Shown one piece after another: positions 1-7,579 of a stretch of 16,700 nucleotides of DNA (the stretch's first letter is position 1; every line of letters begins with the position of its first letter). This DNA comes from Candidatus Zixiibacteriota bacterium (GTDB lineage: Bacteria > Zixibacteria > MSB-5A5 > SM1-73), in assembly GCA_023129805.1 (NCBI GenBank), contig JAGMBK010000026.1:1-16700 (forward strand), written 5' to 3'. The position numbers and the translations under genes were made by a program. The notes beneath the pieces are model-generated. The model was not told the DNA's origin. It saw only the letters and a program-made list of their open reading frames with translations, and did not search any database.

Positions 1-9
1 AATGCCCTT

Positions 10-23
10 CAGGGTGAACCCTG
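10..23. repeat. short hairpin at left edge
   Basis: CAGGGT and ACCCTG form a perfect 6-bp inverted repeat with a 2-base spacer. It lies in the repeat-like gap downstream of recG. No function is evident. Confidence 0.35.
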
Positions 24-68
24 CCCTATGGGTTATAAGCTATTTTCCTCAATAGGGGTGGGAATTTT

Positions 69-84
69 CGTATGAATGCATACG
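69..84. repeat. CGTATG-N4-CATACG palindrome, copy 1
   Basis: Six-base arms CGTATG and CATACG flank AATG. A near-identical element (spacer AGTG) lies at 12132-12147 in another gap, so this is a dispersed intergenic repeat and not a site private to recG. Confidence 0.5.
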
Positions 85-101
85 CATATCCCGCCCTTGG
101 A

Positions 102-118
102 GTTGCTTTTTCAGCAAC
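102..118 (-). terminator. weak hairpin just past recG stop
   Basis: GTTGCT (102-107) and AGCAAC (113-118) form a 6-bp stem ending four bases before the recG stop codon. On the minus strand the loop carries the A-run and no T-run follows, so this is at best a weak terminator. Confidence 0.25.
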
Positions 119-121
119 CCC

Positions 122-2296
122 TTATCCTATGTCCACCAATGAAAACCTCTTTTTATATTTTCGGATGAAAGTCGATCGGATACACAGGTTTTCGTTTTTA
201 GTTAACTTGGGATCCTCCCCCACTATTTTGAAAGCCCAATCTCTTGCCCGATACAAAAGTCTGGCGTCGGTGACGATATCGGCGATTTTAAGCTCTGGCA
301 AGCCATGTTGCCGAGTTCCAAAAAATTCACCCGGTCCCCTCAACTTCAAGTCCATCTCTGAGATTTTGAATCCATCATTGGTTGCGGTCATAGTTTTCAG
401 TCTTTTTTCCGCCTCCTGGGACAGGGGTGGATTTGCCACCAGAAGACAAAAAGATTGGTCTGCTCCTCTGCCGATTCTTCCTCTCAACTGGTGCAATTGC
501 GAAAGCCCGAATCTTTCTGCATGCTCGATCACCATTACCGTAGCGTTGGGAACGTCCACCCCCACCTCAATCACCGTAGTGGCAACCAGGATATCATAAT
601 CCCGGTTGCGAAAGGCTTGCATTATGCTCTCCCTCTCCTTGCTTTTTATTCGACCGTGAAGCAATGCCAATCTACGATGAGAAAAAATTTCTTCTTTCAA
701 GAATTCATAACTTTCGGTTGCCGCCTTCAGATCCGCTTTTTCTGATTCCTCCACCAGAGGGTAAACTATATAGGCTTGATGTCCACCCTTCAGCTCCCCT
801 TCCAAGAATTCATACACTTTCTGTCGACTGTCGACTGTCGACTGTCGACTGCTTTGCACAGTCCACAGAGAGGTCTTTATCGGTTTTCTTCCCGGAGGAA
901 GAGCGTCTATGACCGAAACGTCCAGATCACCATAGACGGTCATAGCCAGACTGCGAGGGATGGGGGTGGCGGTCATCACCAATACGTCCGGGGACGGACC
1001 CTTCCGTTTTAACTTTGCCCTTTGCATTACCCCGAAGCGATGCTGTTCATCTATCACCACCAGACCCAATTTAAAAAACTTCACCTTTTCTTGAATCAAA
1101 GCATGGGTGCCAATTACCACCTGCGCTTCGCCATTTTGAATCTTTTGTAATACGTTATTCCTCTCCGCTCCGGTCACCGAGCTGGTCAACAAGCCAACCT
1201 TTACGCCTAAGGATTCCAACATCTGATGAATGGTTATAAAGTGTTGTTCTGCCAGGATTTCGGTGGGAGCCATAAGGGCAGATTGATAGCCGCTCTCCAC
1301 CGCCATGAGCATGGCTACCAGTGCCACTATGGTTTTGCCCGAACCCACATCCCCCTGAAGCAACCGATGCATGCTGACATTTGACATCATATCCGCAGAG
1401 ATTTCTCGCAGAACCTTCTTTTGAGCATCGGTTAACTGAAAAGGCAATATCTTCAAAAGCCCCCTTACCAGATCCCCTGGCTTCTGAAAAACTATGCCCT
1501 CCTCCCGATGAATTCTTTTCTTCCTCAAGGCCAGCATCAGCTCCAGATAAAACAGCTCATCAAAGGCGAGCCGGGCTTTTGCCCGCTGAGCCGACTCCAA
1601 ATCATCCGGGAAATGGATTTTTCTTATCGACTCAGAAAAAGAGGGAAGTTTCAGATCAGAGGTTACCTTTTCCGGCAGACTCTCCTTAACCAAGGAGGGA
1701 ACTCCATCCAGAAGAGGCTTCAGGACTCTTCTGAATCCCCGGCTGTCCAGTCGAAACTTCTTCAGCTCGGCGGTGGAAGGATAAAGCGGTATGACTCGAC
1801 CGGTGTGAATCAATTCATCCTCTGATATGCCCTCTTCTGATTTCTTGGATACTATCTCGAATTCCGGATGAACCATCTGCAAACCGCTATAAAGTGTTAC
1901 CTGTCCCGAGGCGACCACCAGATCATTTTCTTCGAAAACATTCTTGACCCAATTCAATCCGGAAAACCAGACTAATCGAATGAAGCCAGTGTTATCTTTC
2001 AAAATCACCTGAAATTGAGGTCTTCTGGTTCTTGCCCGTCCGAATGCCTCCACCCTCCCGATTACTGTGGCGACAGACCCCACTTTCACTTGTCCCATGG
2101 GAAGGATGGTGCTCCGATCCAGATATCTGCGGGGAATGTGGTAAAGCAGGTCCTCGATGGTCTCAATCCCTGCCGATTTTAAAACTTTTGCTCTTTCCGG
2201 ACCAATGCCTTTTAGATACTGAACTGAATCCTTCAACTCCACCCGCAGGTGTTTTTCTGTCTTAACTTTTGTAGTTACCAAAGAAACTCCGGACAA
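122..2296 (-). CDS. recG: ATP-dependent DNA helicase RecG
   Basis: Monomeric dsDNA translocase that remodels stalled replication forks and branch-migrates Holliday junctions. The 724 residues compare with about 690 usually. An N-terminal wedge/OB region (about 20-230, with the QYLKGIGPERAK start typical of RecG) precedes two helicase lobes. Walker A is GDVGSGKT (315-322), the DEQH box DEQHRFG (416-422), motif III TATPIPR (442-448) and motif VI QLRGRIGRG (603-611). The C-terminal FGTRQHG (659-665) belongs to the translocation region. Translation appears to begin at a TTG with no close Shine-Dalgarno; no ATG lies before the conserved wedge, so the true start could be a little downstream. Residues about 480-492 are encoded by a 7-bp tandem repeat (821-851) placed just before the conserved KVYEF...QAYIVYPLVEES segment. 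The gene is divergent from the portal gene and is presumably host core. Confidence 0.97.
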   Translation of the reverse strand: MSGVSLVTTKVKTEKHLRVELKDSVQYLKGIGPERAKVLKSAGIETIEDLLYHIPRRYLDRSTILPMGQVKVGSVATVIGRVEAFGRARTRRPQFQVILKDNTGFIRLVWFSGLNWVKNVFEENDLVVASGQVTLYSGLQMVHPEFEIVSKKSEEGISEDELIHTGRVIPLYPSTAELKKFRLDSRGFRRVLKPLLDGVPSLVKESLPEKVTSDLKLPSFSESIRKIHFPDDLESAQRAKARLAFDELFYLELMLALRKKRIHREEGIVFQKPGDLVRGLLKILPFQLTDAQKKVLREISADMMSNVSMHRLLQGDVGSGKTIVALVAMLMAVESGYQSALMAPTEILAEQHFITIHQMLESLGVKVGLLTSSVTGAERNNVLQKIQNGEAQVVIGTHALIQEKVKFFKLGLVVIDEQHRFGVMQRAKLKRKGPSPDVLVMTATPIPRSLAMTVYGDLDVSVIDALPPGRKPIKTSLWTVQSSRQSTVDSRQKVYEFLEGELKGGHQAYIVYPLVEESEKADLKAATESYEFLKEEIFSHRRLALLHGRIKSKERESIMQAFRNRDYDILVATTVIEVGVDVPNATVMVIEHAERFGLSQLHQLRGRIGRGADQSFCLLVANPPLSQEAEKRLKTMTATNDGFKISEMDLKLRGPGEFFGTRQHGLPELKIADIVTDARLLYRARDWAFKIVGEDPKLTKNENLCIRSTFIRKYKKRFSLVDIG
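821..862. repeat. heptamer array inside recG
   Basis: Four exact copies of CTGTCGA (821-848), then CTGC, a short TTTGCA core and CAGTCCACAG in the opposite orientation. On the coding strand the unit reads AGTCGAC. The array is translated as part of RecG (QSTVDSRQ-type residues). Three units equal 21 bp, which keeps the frame. Confidence 0.85.
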
Positions 2297-2717
2297 TAAG
2301 TGCGCTTTACTTGAACCACCTCTTAATATAAGAGTGATTTCAAATTAATGTCAAGAATATTTAGTGGAGGATATCAAAACCCTCTTTATCGGCTTAGGAG
2401 CCCGCGGAACTCAGTCCTTGTTCGTCATGAACCCCGTCCGTGGCGGAAAAGCAAATGGTAACGGATTCATCCTGATCCCCCGCCAAAGGCGGGGGAGAAC
2501 GGACGAGGGCGTCCGTTAGCAGCGAAAGAAACCGGGTCCCGCTAAAGCGGGACACTCCAATTTAGGACTTCAAAATAGTCTTTCAGATCCCACGCGATAT
2601 CTCATTCAGCTCTGTCCACTCTCAGATAGTCCTGCAAATTTTGTATCGCTTCTATGGTGATGAGGATGGCTCCAGGGTTTTTGAGAGGTTATATAAATTT
2701 TTAATCCGAGGATAGAC
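2297..2717. other. recG-portal divergent gap, hairpin-rich
   Basis: A 421-bp gap with no convincing gene. It holds three adjacent perfect hairpins (2476-2553) and a short minus-strand open stretch without a start codon (2602-2688). Promoters for recG and portal should lie here, but I see no clear -35/-10 pair. Confidence 0.5.
2476..2553. repeat. cluster of three GC-rich hairpins
   Basis: Three perfect stems sit in a row: TCCCCCGCC/GGCGGGGGA (2476-2496, loop AAA), AACGGAC/GTCCGTT (2498-2517, 6-base loop) and GTCCCGCT/AGCGGGAC (2536-2553, 2-base loop). None is followed by a T-run, so these look like intergenic palindromes and not simple terminators. Confidence 0.65.
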
Positions 2718-4097
2718 ATGATATCTGTATCTTTTTTGAGAAGTCTTGTGAAGGGGGCTTTTTTCAGACAGGATAAAGATGAAGGATCGGTGAAGTCTTC
2801 CCTGACAAGTGTTAACACTTCAGTGAATCAAAAATTTTCCGTGATAAAAAGGACGGACCGGAGCATCAAAGATTTTCCCACCTCACCGGTTTCTAAGAGA
2901 ACCTCCTATCTGGATCAGGGGGAGCTTCTTTTGCCCCAATCCAGCTTTTATGAGGGTTCCTTTCGGATCAAACTCTATCGATTTTTGAGGGATAATATTC
3001 CCATCCTGAATTCAGCAGTCTGGACCTGGACTCGCATATGCGCTTCTCCGGGCTATTTTGAGCTGAAAGGCTCAGAAGATACCGCTCTTTTAGATAGAGG
3101 CACTGAAGTGATAAAAAGTTTGGATCGCCGTATCTACCAGCATAGCTTCCAAAAATTCGGAGACACGGATGCACTCCTGTCCCAGTTTTTCAGATCTCTC
3201 TTTACCGATGGAGCAGTTTGCGGCGAGTTGGTTTTGACTCCATCCAGAGATAGATTGGATAAGTTTTATTTTATCGATCCCGCCACCATCAGGTTCAAAC
3301 TTAAACACGAGAGCACCTGGGAGCTCTTTCAGGAGGTGGACGGAACTCTGATCAAACTGAATCCCCACTCCACTTTCTATCTGGGATTGGACCCTGATCC
3401 GGACGATCCCCGGGGGAAGAGCATCCTTAGTTCTATATCTTTTGTGGCCAGAGTGGAGCAGAGGCTTCTGGAGGATATGCAAAAGACCATGCACAATGCT
3501 GGCTATCATCGTCTGCATGTCAAGATCAAGCCGCCGGACAGATTTTCCGGAGAGTCTGAGGAAAATTATCTCTCCCGGGCGAATAAATATTTTGAGGATA
3601 CCGTGGAGATGATAAGAAAGCTTGCTCCGGAGGATAATCCCATTACCTGGAACGATGTACAAATCGAATACATCGGTCCTTCCGGACATATCTCCTCGTC
3701 TCACTACTGGTATATTAATCATAAAGCATTGATAGAGGATATCTGTTCGGGAGTGCACCTGGATCCGTCCATTTTGGGTTACTCCTATGGTCCCACCCGA
3801 AGCTGGGCTCAGTTTAAGTATGAGTTGATTCTGCGGAACGTCATCTCCATCCAGAGCTGTGCCAAAAGATTTTTGGAATGGATACGCAACGTAGAGTTAG
3901 CCTTAGGGGGATTACCTTTGGAGTGCATTCATCATTTCGATAATCGCAAGTTCTTTGGGATGCTGGAGCAAAGAGAGGCAGAAAGGGTTCATCTGGAAAA
4001 TATCATCCGCAAAAAAGAGGCGGGATTTATCACCGAAGATCAGGCGAAAAGGGAAGTAGACAGTATTCAGTTGGCAGTAGGCAGTAGGCAGACTTAA
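2718..4097 (+). CDS. phage portal protein
   Basis: Probable dodecameric portal at one capsid vertex through which the terminase pumps DNA. ATG is preceded by GAGG six bases upstream. The 459 residues match the usual portal size. After a poorly conserved N-terminus (1-80) comes a mixed alpha/beta body: SAVWTWTRICASPGYFELKG (99-118), the FIDPATIRFK strand (185-194) and the DPDDPRGKSILSS turn (227-239), resembling the D-P-x-G-x-S-x-L segment of many portals. A long helix follows (243-260), then the SILGYSYGPTRSWAQFKYEL region (351-370) before helical C-terminal parts with GFITEDQAKRE (436-446). The assignment rests on these features and on adjacency to a clear large terminase. The last 14 residues are encoded entirely by a 7-bp tandem repeat, so the native tail has been replaced or extended. 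Portal precedes terminase here; terminase-portal is the more common order. Confidence 0.82.
   Translation: MISVSFLRSLVKGAFFRQDKDEGSVKSSLTSVNTSVNQKFSVIKRTDRSIKDFPTSPVSKRTSYLDQGELLLPQSSFYEGSFRIKLYRFLRDNIPILNSAVWTWTRICASPGYFELKGSEDTALLDRGTEVIKSLDRRIYQHSFQKFGDTDALLSQFFRSLFTDGAVCGELVLTPSRDRLDKFYFIDPATIRFKLKHESTWELFQEVDGTLIKLNPHSTFYLGLDPDPDDPRGKSILSSISFVARVEQRLLEDMQKTMHNAGYHRLHVKIKPPDRFSGESEENYLSRANKYFEDTVEMIRKLAPEDNPITWNDVQIEYIGPSGHISSSHYWYINHKALIEDICSGVHLDPSILGYSYGPTRSWAQFKYELILRNVISIQSCAKRFLEWIRNVELALGGLPLECIHHFDNRKFFGMLEQREAERVHLENIIRKKEAGFITEDQAKREVDSIQLAVGSRQT
4055..4093 (+). repeat. AGTNNNC heptamers forming portal C-terminus
   Basis: Consecutive 7-bp units AGTAGAC, AGTATTC, AGTTGGC, AGTAGGC, AGTAGGC and AGAC run up to the portal stop codon. 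They are translated as the final residues (VDSIQLAVGSRQT). Confidence 0.85.
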
Positions 4098-4165
4098 GAT
4101 GGTTTGGTTTTATGCATGGCAAGTTTGGTTTATCATTGTGGAAGTCCGAATTTGGATCCATAGGA

Positions 4166-4243
4166 TTGGTATCGAGATTCGAAGTTCGAGACACGAGCCT
4201 CGATACGAGCTTCCTTACCGTTAAACGAGCTTCGAGATACCAA
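4166..4243. repeat. CGAGCTTCG-rich element with 8-bp terminal inverted repeats
   Basis: TTGGTATC (4166-4173) and GATACCAA (4236-4243) bound a 78-bp stretch rich in CGAG/TTCG words, including TACGAGCTTC and ACGAGCTTCG. The same words recur at about 11985-12180. No target duplication is obvious. Confidence 0.5.
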
Positions 4244-4262
4244 GGGTTAAAGGAATAATGAA

Positions 4263-5600
4263 TTGCGAAAATTGCATAAGAGTTTCTGGCGAAAGGCAAT
4301 TCGCGATCCAGTTTTATTTGCCAGAGAGTTTCTGGAGATCGATCCACATCCGGGACAGGTGAGGTGGCTAATTAATTCCACCAGACCAGAAAATGCCCTC
4401 CACACCGGCAATCGCTGGGGGAAAAGCCTGGTGCAAGCTATCAAAATCCTTCATCGCTGTCTTTTCAAAATCAGAAATCTAAAATATAACAATACCCAGA
4501 AATACGAGGCGGTCAATGCCTCCATCACCTTAGATCAAGCCAAGATCATCTTCGAGAATGTGAACAGACTAATCAAAGGGAGACCTTACTTGGAAAGGAT
4601 GGTCAAAGATGTAAAATTCACTCCCTTCCCTCATATAGTTTTCGGAAACGGAGCCATCTTCTGGGCAAGATCAACCCAGAGAAGAGGAGAATATCTTTTG
4701 GGGCGGGATTATGATTATTTCAATTTCGATGAGGTGGCATTTGAGCCTCATCCGGAGTATGTGGTAAATCAGGTGATTATGATGAGGCTGGCGGATCGGG
4801 CCGGAATGCTGGACTACACCTCGACCCCAAAAGGAAAGAACTGGTTCTACAGAAAATGCTGTGAGCTTGGTAAAAATCCCAAGCTGGGTTACGTTCAAAA
4901 TGGTGATTCGAGGGAAAATCCTCATATAAGCAGAGAATATCTGGAGAGAAAGCTGGTAAGCCTTTCTCCCAGCAAAATCGAGCAAAATATCAAAGGTCTG
5001 TTCATTGATGATGTAAATCAAGTGATAAGAGAAGAATACATTCGAAATGCCATGACAGCCTCCACCGGTCTGTCCGCACCAATAGCTAGACACCGGTATT
5101 GTCATGGCTGGGATTTAGCTCGCAAAAGGACCTTCACCGTAGGCATCACTCTGGATATAACCACAAAGCCTTATCAAGTAGTGGCGCTGGAGAGATTTCA
5201 GAGGGATTGGAAGGATGTGTATGCGGCGATCAGAAGAAGGCATAAAGAGTATGGGGGAGAGGTAATCATAGATTCCACCGGATTAGGAGATGTGGTCTTA
5301 TCCGAACTTTCGAACATAAAACCTCAGGGGTTCAATTTCGGAGAGCGGGGAGGAAAGGCAAAATCAGAGCTTATTGCCAATTTAGAAAAGATGCACGCTT
5401 TGGGGAGAATCGCCTATCCCTACATAGAGCGCATCGAGGAGGATGGGGAATTATGGAGTTTGCAGGATGAGTTAAGAAATTTTTATTGGGACAAAAATTC
5501 CGAATGCGATGCAGTGATGGCGTTAGCGCTGGCTTTGTGGCTAGTCAGAGAAGGGGAGAAGTCGTCTTTGATTTTGTCGCCGAAGGTGGAGAAGATTTAA
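4263..5600 (+). CDS. terL: phage terminase large subunit
   Basis: ATPase-nuclease motor that translocates DNA into the prohead and cuts it. Start is a TTG, supported by AAAGGAA about 8 bases upstream; the ATG at 4258 is in another frame. ATPase domain: Walker A-like GNRWGKS (49-55), Walker B FNFDE with D156 and E157, and coupling motif TSTPKG (186-191). RNase H-fold nuclease: acidic residues at D284 (GWDLA), D337 (IIDSTG) and D416 (CDAVMALALA). The 445-residue length is normal and all key motifs are present, so the protein looks functional. The HGWDLAR...IIDSTG...CDAV series resembles the PF03237/Terminase_6-type nuclease. No small terminase subunit is visible in the window; it could lie elsewhere or be absent. 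The next plus-strand structural gene is 3.3 kb away, beyond three minus-strand genes. Confidence 0.95.
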   Translation: MRKLHKSFWRKAIRDPVLFAREFLEIDPHPGQVRWLINSTRPENALHTGNRWGKSLVQAIKILHRCLFKIRNLKYNNTQKYEAVNASITLDQAKIIFENVNRLIKGRPYLERMVKDVKFTPFPHIVFGNGAIFWARSTQRRGEYLLGRDYDYFNFDEVAFEPHPEYVVNQVIMMRLADRAGMLDYTSTPKGKNWFYRKCCELGKNPKLGYVQNGDSRENPHISREYLERKLVSLSPSKIEQNIKGLFIDDVNQVIREEYIRNAMTASTGLSAPIARHRYCHGWDLARKRTFTVGITLDITTKPYQVVALERFQRDWKDVYAAIRRRHKEYGGEVIIDSTGLGDVVLSELSNIKPQGFNFGERGGKAKSELIANLEKMHALGRIAYPYIERIEEDGELWSLQDELRNFYWDKNSECDAVMALALALWLVREGEKSSLILSPKVEKI

Positions 5601-5603
5601 AAC

Positions 5604-5642
5604 GCCGTCCGCTGTCCACCGCGAAAATCAGGTCAACGGTCA
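5604..5642. repeat. inverted heptamer composite
   Basis: The left arm (GTCCGCT, GTCCACC) and right arm (GGTCAAC, GGTCA) flank an A-rich core GCGAAAATCA. The arrangement matches 10549-10622 and 12715-12788. Confidence 0.6.
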
Positions 5643-5716
5643 TTTGACTCAACTGAGATTGAACGGATTAAGCGGATTGGTGTAACGGAAGGCCTCAGTC
5701 TTCCACTTTGGAAACC

Positions 5717-5845
5717 TCCCTTCGACCCCTCGGTTTTTCTCGGGGTGGTGAGCCTGTCCTTCGACCTTGCTCAGGACAGTAAGCTTGTCGAACTATCGAA
5801 CCACAAGCTCAGGATGGTGAGCACAAGCTCAGGGCAAGGAAGATT
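5717..5845. repeat. TTCGAC/CTCAGG-type dispersed intergenic repeat
   Basis: Several overlapping copies, in both orientations, of the words CTTCGACC, CTTGTCGAAC, GCTCAGGA and CAAGCTCAGG. Repeats of this type occur in intergenic DNA of many bacteria. No coding content. Confidence 0.55.
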
Positions 5846-5872
5846 TTCGCTACATTTACTTGTTGGTCAAGC

Positions 5873-5915
5873 GTGCCCTCACCCTTGACCATTCGGCAGG
5901 GCGGGGTGAGGGCAC
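5873..5915. repeat. 12-bp-stem hairpin
   Basis: GTGCCCTCACCC (5873-5884) and GGGTGAGGGCAC (5904-5915) are exact reverse complements around a 19-base loop. No T-run follows on either strand. Confidence 0.7.
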
Positions 5916-5960
5916 CCCGCTCGAACGTTATGGTGCAAGAAATGTATTGTCGGAGCTTGC

Positions 5961-5980
5961 CCTGAACTATGCGGTTCAGG
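5961..5980. repeat. small hairpin
   Basis: CCTGAAC and GTTCAGG form a perfect 7-bp stem with a 6-base loop inside the repeat-filled gap. Confidence 0.5.
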
Positions 5981-6017
5981 ACTTGTCTCCCACGAAAAAA
6001 GCGTCGCACACAAAGTT

Positions 6018-6050
6018 TGTTGGGGCAGGGGTTCAACCCCTGCCCCAACA
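6018..6050. repeat. perfect 16-bp palindrome between convergent genes
   Basis: TGTTGGGGCAGGGGTT is followed, after a single C, by its exact reverse complement. It is the strongest hairpin in the window. Its position between convergent terL and the propeller gene would suit a bidirectional transcription stop, but neither side has a T-run, so a dispersed repeat is equally likely. Confidence 0.75.
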
Positions 6051-6129
6051 TCTTATAGCTGCGACACTACGTTTTTCGTCTGAACTTTGGGGCGATGGCA
6101 GAGCATCACCCCTACAAAAGAACCCTTAA

Positions 6130-7524
6130 TTACTTCAAAAGCAACATCTTCTTTGACTCGGTAAATTCTCCCACCCTCAACAGGTAAAAATGGACTCCGC
6201 TGGCGACCGTGTTTCCCTGATCATCTCTCCCGTCCCAGATTACCTCATGGTTTCCGCTTGTTTTTGGTTCATCCACCAAGGTCCTCACCTTTTGTCCCAG
6301 AACGTTGTAAATTTCAAGAGTGGTGTGTTTGGATTGAGCGGAGGAGATGGAGTAACGAATAACGGTGGTCGGGTTAAAGGGATTGGGATAGTTCTGTTCC
6401 AAAGTGAAGTTCCTGATTGCTCGGGTTTCCTGGTCTTCTTCTACAGCAGTGTGTGGGCCGAAACCGATAACTGAAACGCTTGAACTGTGATGATTGGCAC
6501 AATAGATCTTGTCATTGGTCGGATTGTAGGCTAAAACCAAAGGCTTATCTCCTACCGCTAGAGTGGCTATCACCGAATCACCTGCCCCATCAATGACGGT
6601 GACGTCATCACTTTTGTGATTGGCGCAGTAGATTCTGTTGTTGGTCGGCCGGTAGACTAAAACCAAAGGCTCATGTCCCACCTTCACAGTGGCTATCACC
6701 GAATCACCTGCGCCGTCAATGACGATGATGTTCCGTTTTTTATTGGCGCAGTAGATTTTGTTATTGGTCGGATTATAGGCCAAAGCCGAAGGCTTATCTT
6801 TCACCTTCAAAGTGGCAATCACCGAATCACCTGCCCCATCAATGATGGTCACGTACTTTTTATGATGAGCGCAGTAGATTTTGTTGTTGGTCGGATTGTA
6901 AGCTAAAGCCGAAGACTTATCTTTCACCTTCACAGTGGCTATCACCGAATCACCTGCCCCATCAATGATGGTTACGTACTTTTTATGATGAGCGCAGTAG
7001 ATTTTGTTGTTGGTCGGATTGTAAGCTAAAGTCGAAGACTTATCTTTCACCTTCACAGTGGCAATCACCGAATCACCTGCCCCATCAATGATGGTCACGT
7101 ACTTTTTATCATTGGCGCAGTAGATTTTGTTGTTGGTTGGATTGTAGGCTAAAGCCGAAGGCTTATCTTTCACCTTCACAGTGGCAATCACCGAATCACC
7201 TGCCCCATCAATGACGGTTACGTACTTTTTATGATTGGCGCAGTAGATTTTGTTGTTGATCGAATTGTAGGCTAAAGCCAAAGGCTTATTTCCCACTCCC
7301 ACCGTGGCTATCACCCAATCACCGTGTCCATCAATGATGGTGACGTTATTACTCTTCTCATTAGCGCAGTAGATTTTGTTGTTCATGGGATTGTAGACCA
7401 AAGCAGTGGGTTTGCTTCCAACCGAGATGGTAGCGATGACCGAGTCGGATTGCGCAAAACAGAGAGGGGCAAAAGAGAATAAAATGATGGAGATAACAAG
7501 GATGAAACTCAGATTTTTAGACAT
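6130..7524 (-). CDS. secreted YVTN-type beta-propeller with FlgD-like C-terminal domain
   Basis: Predicted exported propeller protein of unknown ligand. A strong AGGAGG lies five bases before the ATG. A signal peptide covers residues 1-24 (hydrophobic ISIILFSFAPLCFA, cleavage before QSD). Eight tandem repeats of 41-44 residues follow (about 26-365), each reading roughly SVIAT-V-V-KP-ALAYNPTNNKIYCAN-K-VTVIDGAGD, as in YVTN/NHL surface-protein propellers. Residues 373-464 form a FlgD/T9SS-type C-terminal domain (NYPNPFNPTT, YNVLGQKVRTL, WDGRD, ASGVHFYLL, SKKMLLLK). Such domains are characteristic of FCB-group secreted proteins, where they can act as sorting signals. Repeats 2-6 are almost identical in DNA as well as protein, pointing to recent duplication or gene conversion. 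It is convergent with terL and is most likely a host gene, not a virion gene. It may be co-transcribed with the two genes upstream. Confidence 0.9.
   Translation of the reverse strand: MSKNLSFILVISIILFSFAPLCFAQSDSVIATISVGSKPTALVYNPMNNKIYCANEKSNNVTIIDGHGDWVIATVGVGNKPLALAYNSINNKIYCANHKKYVTVIDGAGDSVIATVKVKDKPSALAYNPTNNKIYCANDKKYVTIIDGAGDSVIATVKVKDKSSTLAYNPTNNKIYCAHHKKYVTIIDGAGDSVIATVKVKDKSSALAYNPTNNKIYCAHHKKYVTIIDGAGDSVIATLKVKDKPSALAYNPTNNKIYCANKKRNIIVIDGAGDSVIATVKVGHEPLVLVYRPTNNRIYCANHKSDDVTVIDGAGDSVIATLAVGDKPLVLAYNPTNDKIYCANHHSSSVSVIGFGPHTAVEEDQETRAIRNFTLEQNYPNPFNPTTVIRYSISSAQSKHTTLEIYNVLGQKVRTLVDEPKTSGNHEVIWDGRDDQGNTVASGVHFYLLRVGEFTESKKMLLLK
6490..7450 (-). repeat. eight 123-132-bp tandem repeats in the propeller gene
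   Basis: Successive units share long blocks such as GTGGCAATCACCGAATCACC and GCGCAGTAGATTTTGTTGTT (plus-strand reading). The central units (about 6780-7290) are nearly identical and the outer ones more diverged, the pattern expected from repeated unequal crossing-over. Confidence 0.85.
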
Positions 7525-7579
7525 AGGAACCTCCTGTGATTGTGTGGTTAGAATTATACGATCAATCTCATGATAATCT

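Larger units (their letters stand above)
5601..6129. other. repeat-filled convergent gap after terL
   Basis: A 529-bp gap between the convergent terL and propeller genes. In order it holds a heptamer inverted composite (5604-5642), CGGATT-type repeats (about 5660-5690), stretches of the TTCGAC/AAGCTCAGG/CTTGTCGAAC intergenic type (5717-5845), a 12-bp-stem hairpin (5873-5915), a 7-bp hairpin (5961-5980) and a 16-bp perfect palindrome (6018-6050). I see no gene; the open plus-strand frame 5860-6129 runs through these repeats. Confidence 0.65.

Noticed and set aside
2602..2688. Minus-strand stretch reading AILITIEAIQNLQDYLRV, faintly like the end of an antitoxin
   Set aside because: It is bounded by stops, has no start codon and is under 30 codons; the resemblance is too weak to call a pseudogene.
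3090..3758. 222-codon open frame antisense to portal
   Set aside because: It lies wholly opposite a well-supported gene and its translation has no domain pattern; a codon-bias shadow.
4258..4260. ATG considered as the terL start
   Set aside because: It is in a different frame from the terminase motifs; the in-frame TTG at 4263 has a suitable Shine-Dalgarno.
6018..6050. Palindrome considered as a classical Rho-independent terminator
   Set aside because: No T-run follows the stem on either strand, so I list it as a repeat only.
5860..6129. Open plus-strand frame of 89 codons after terL
   Set aside because: It runs through two strong palindromes and dispersed repeats, has no ribosome binding site, and its translation has no recognisable pattern.
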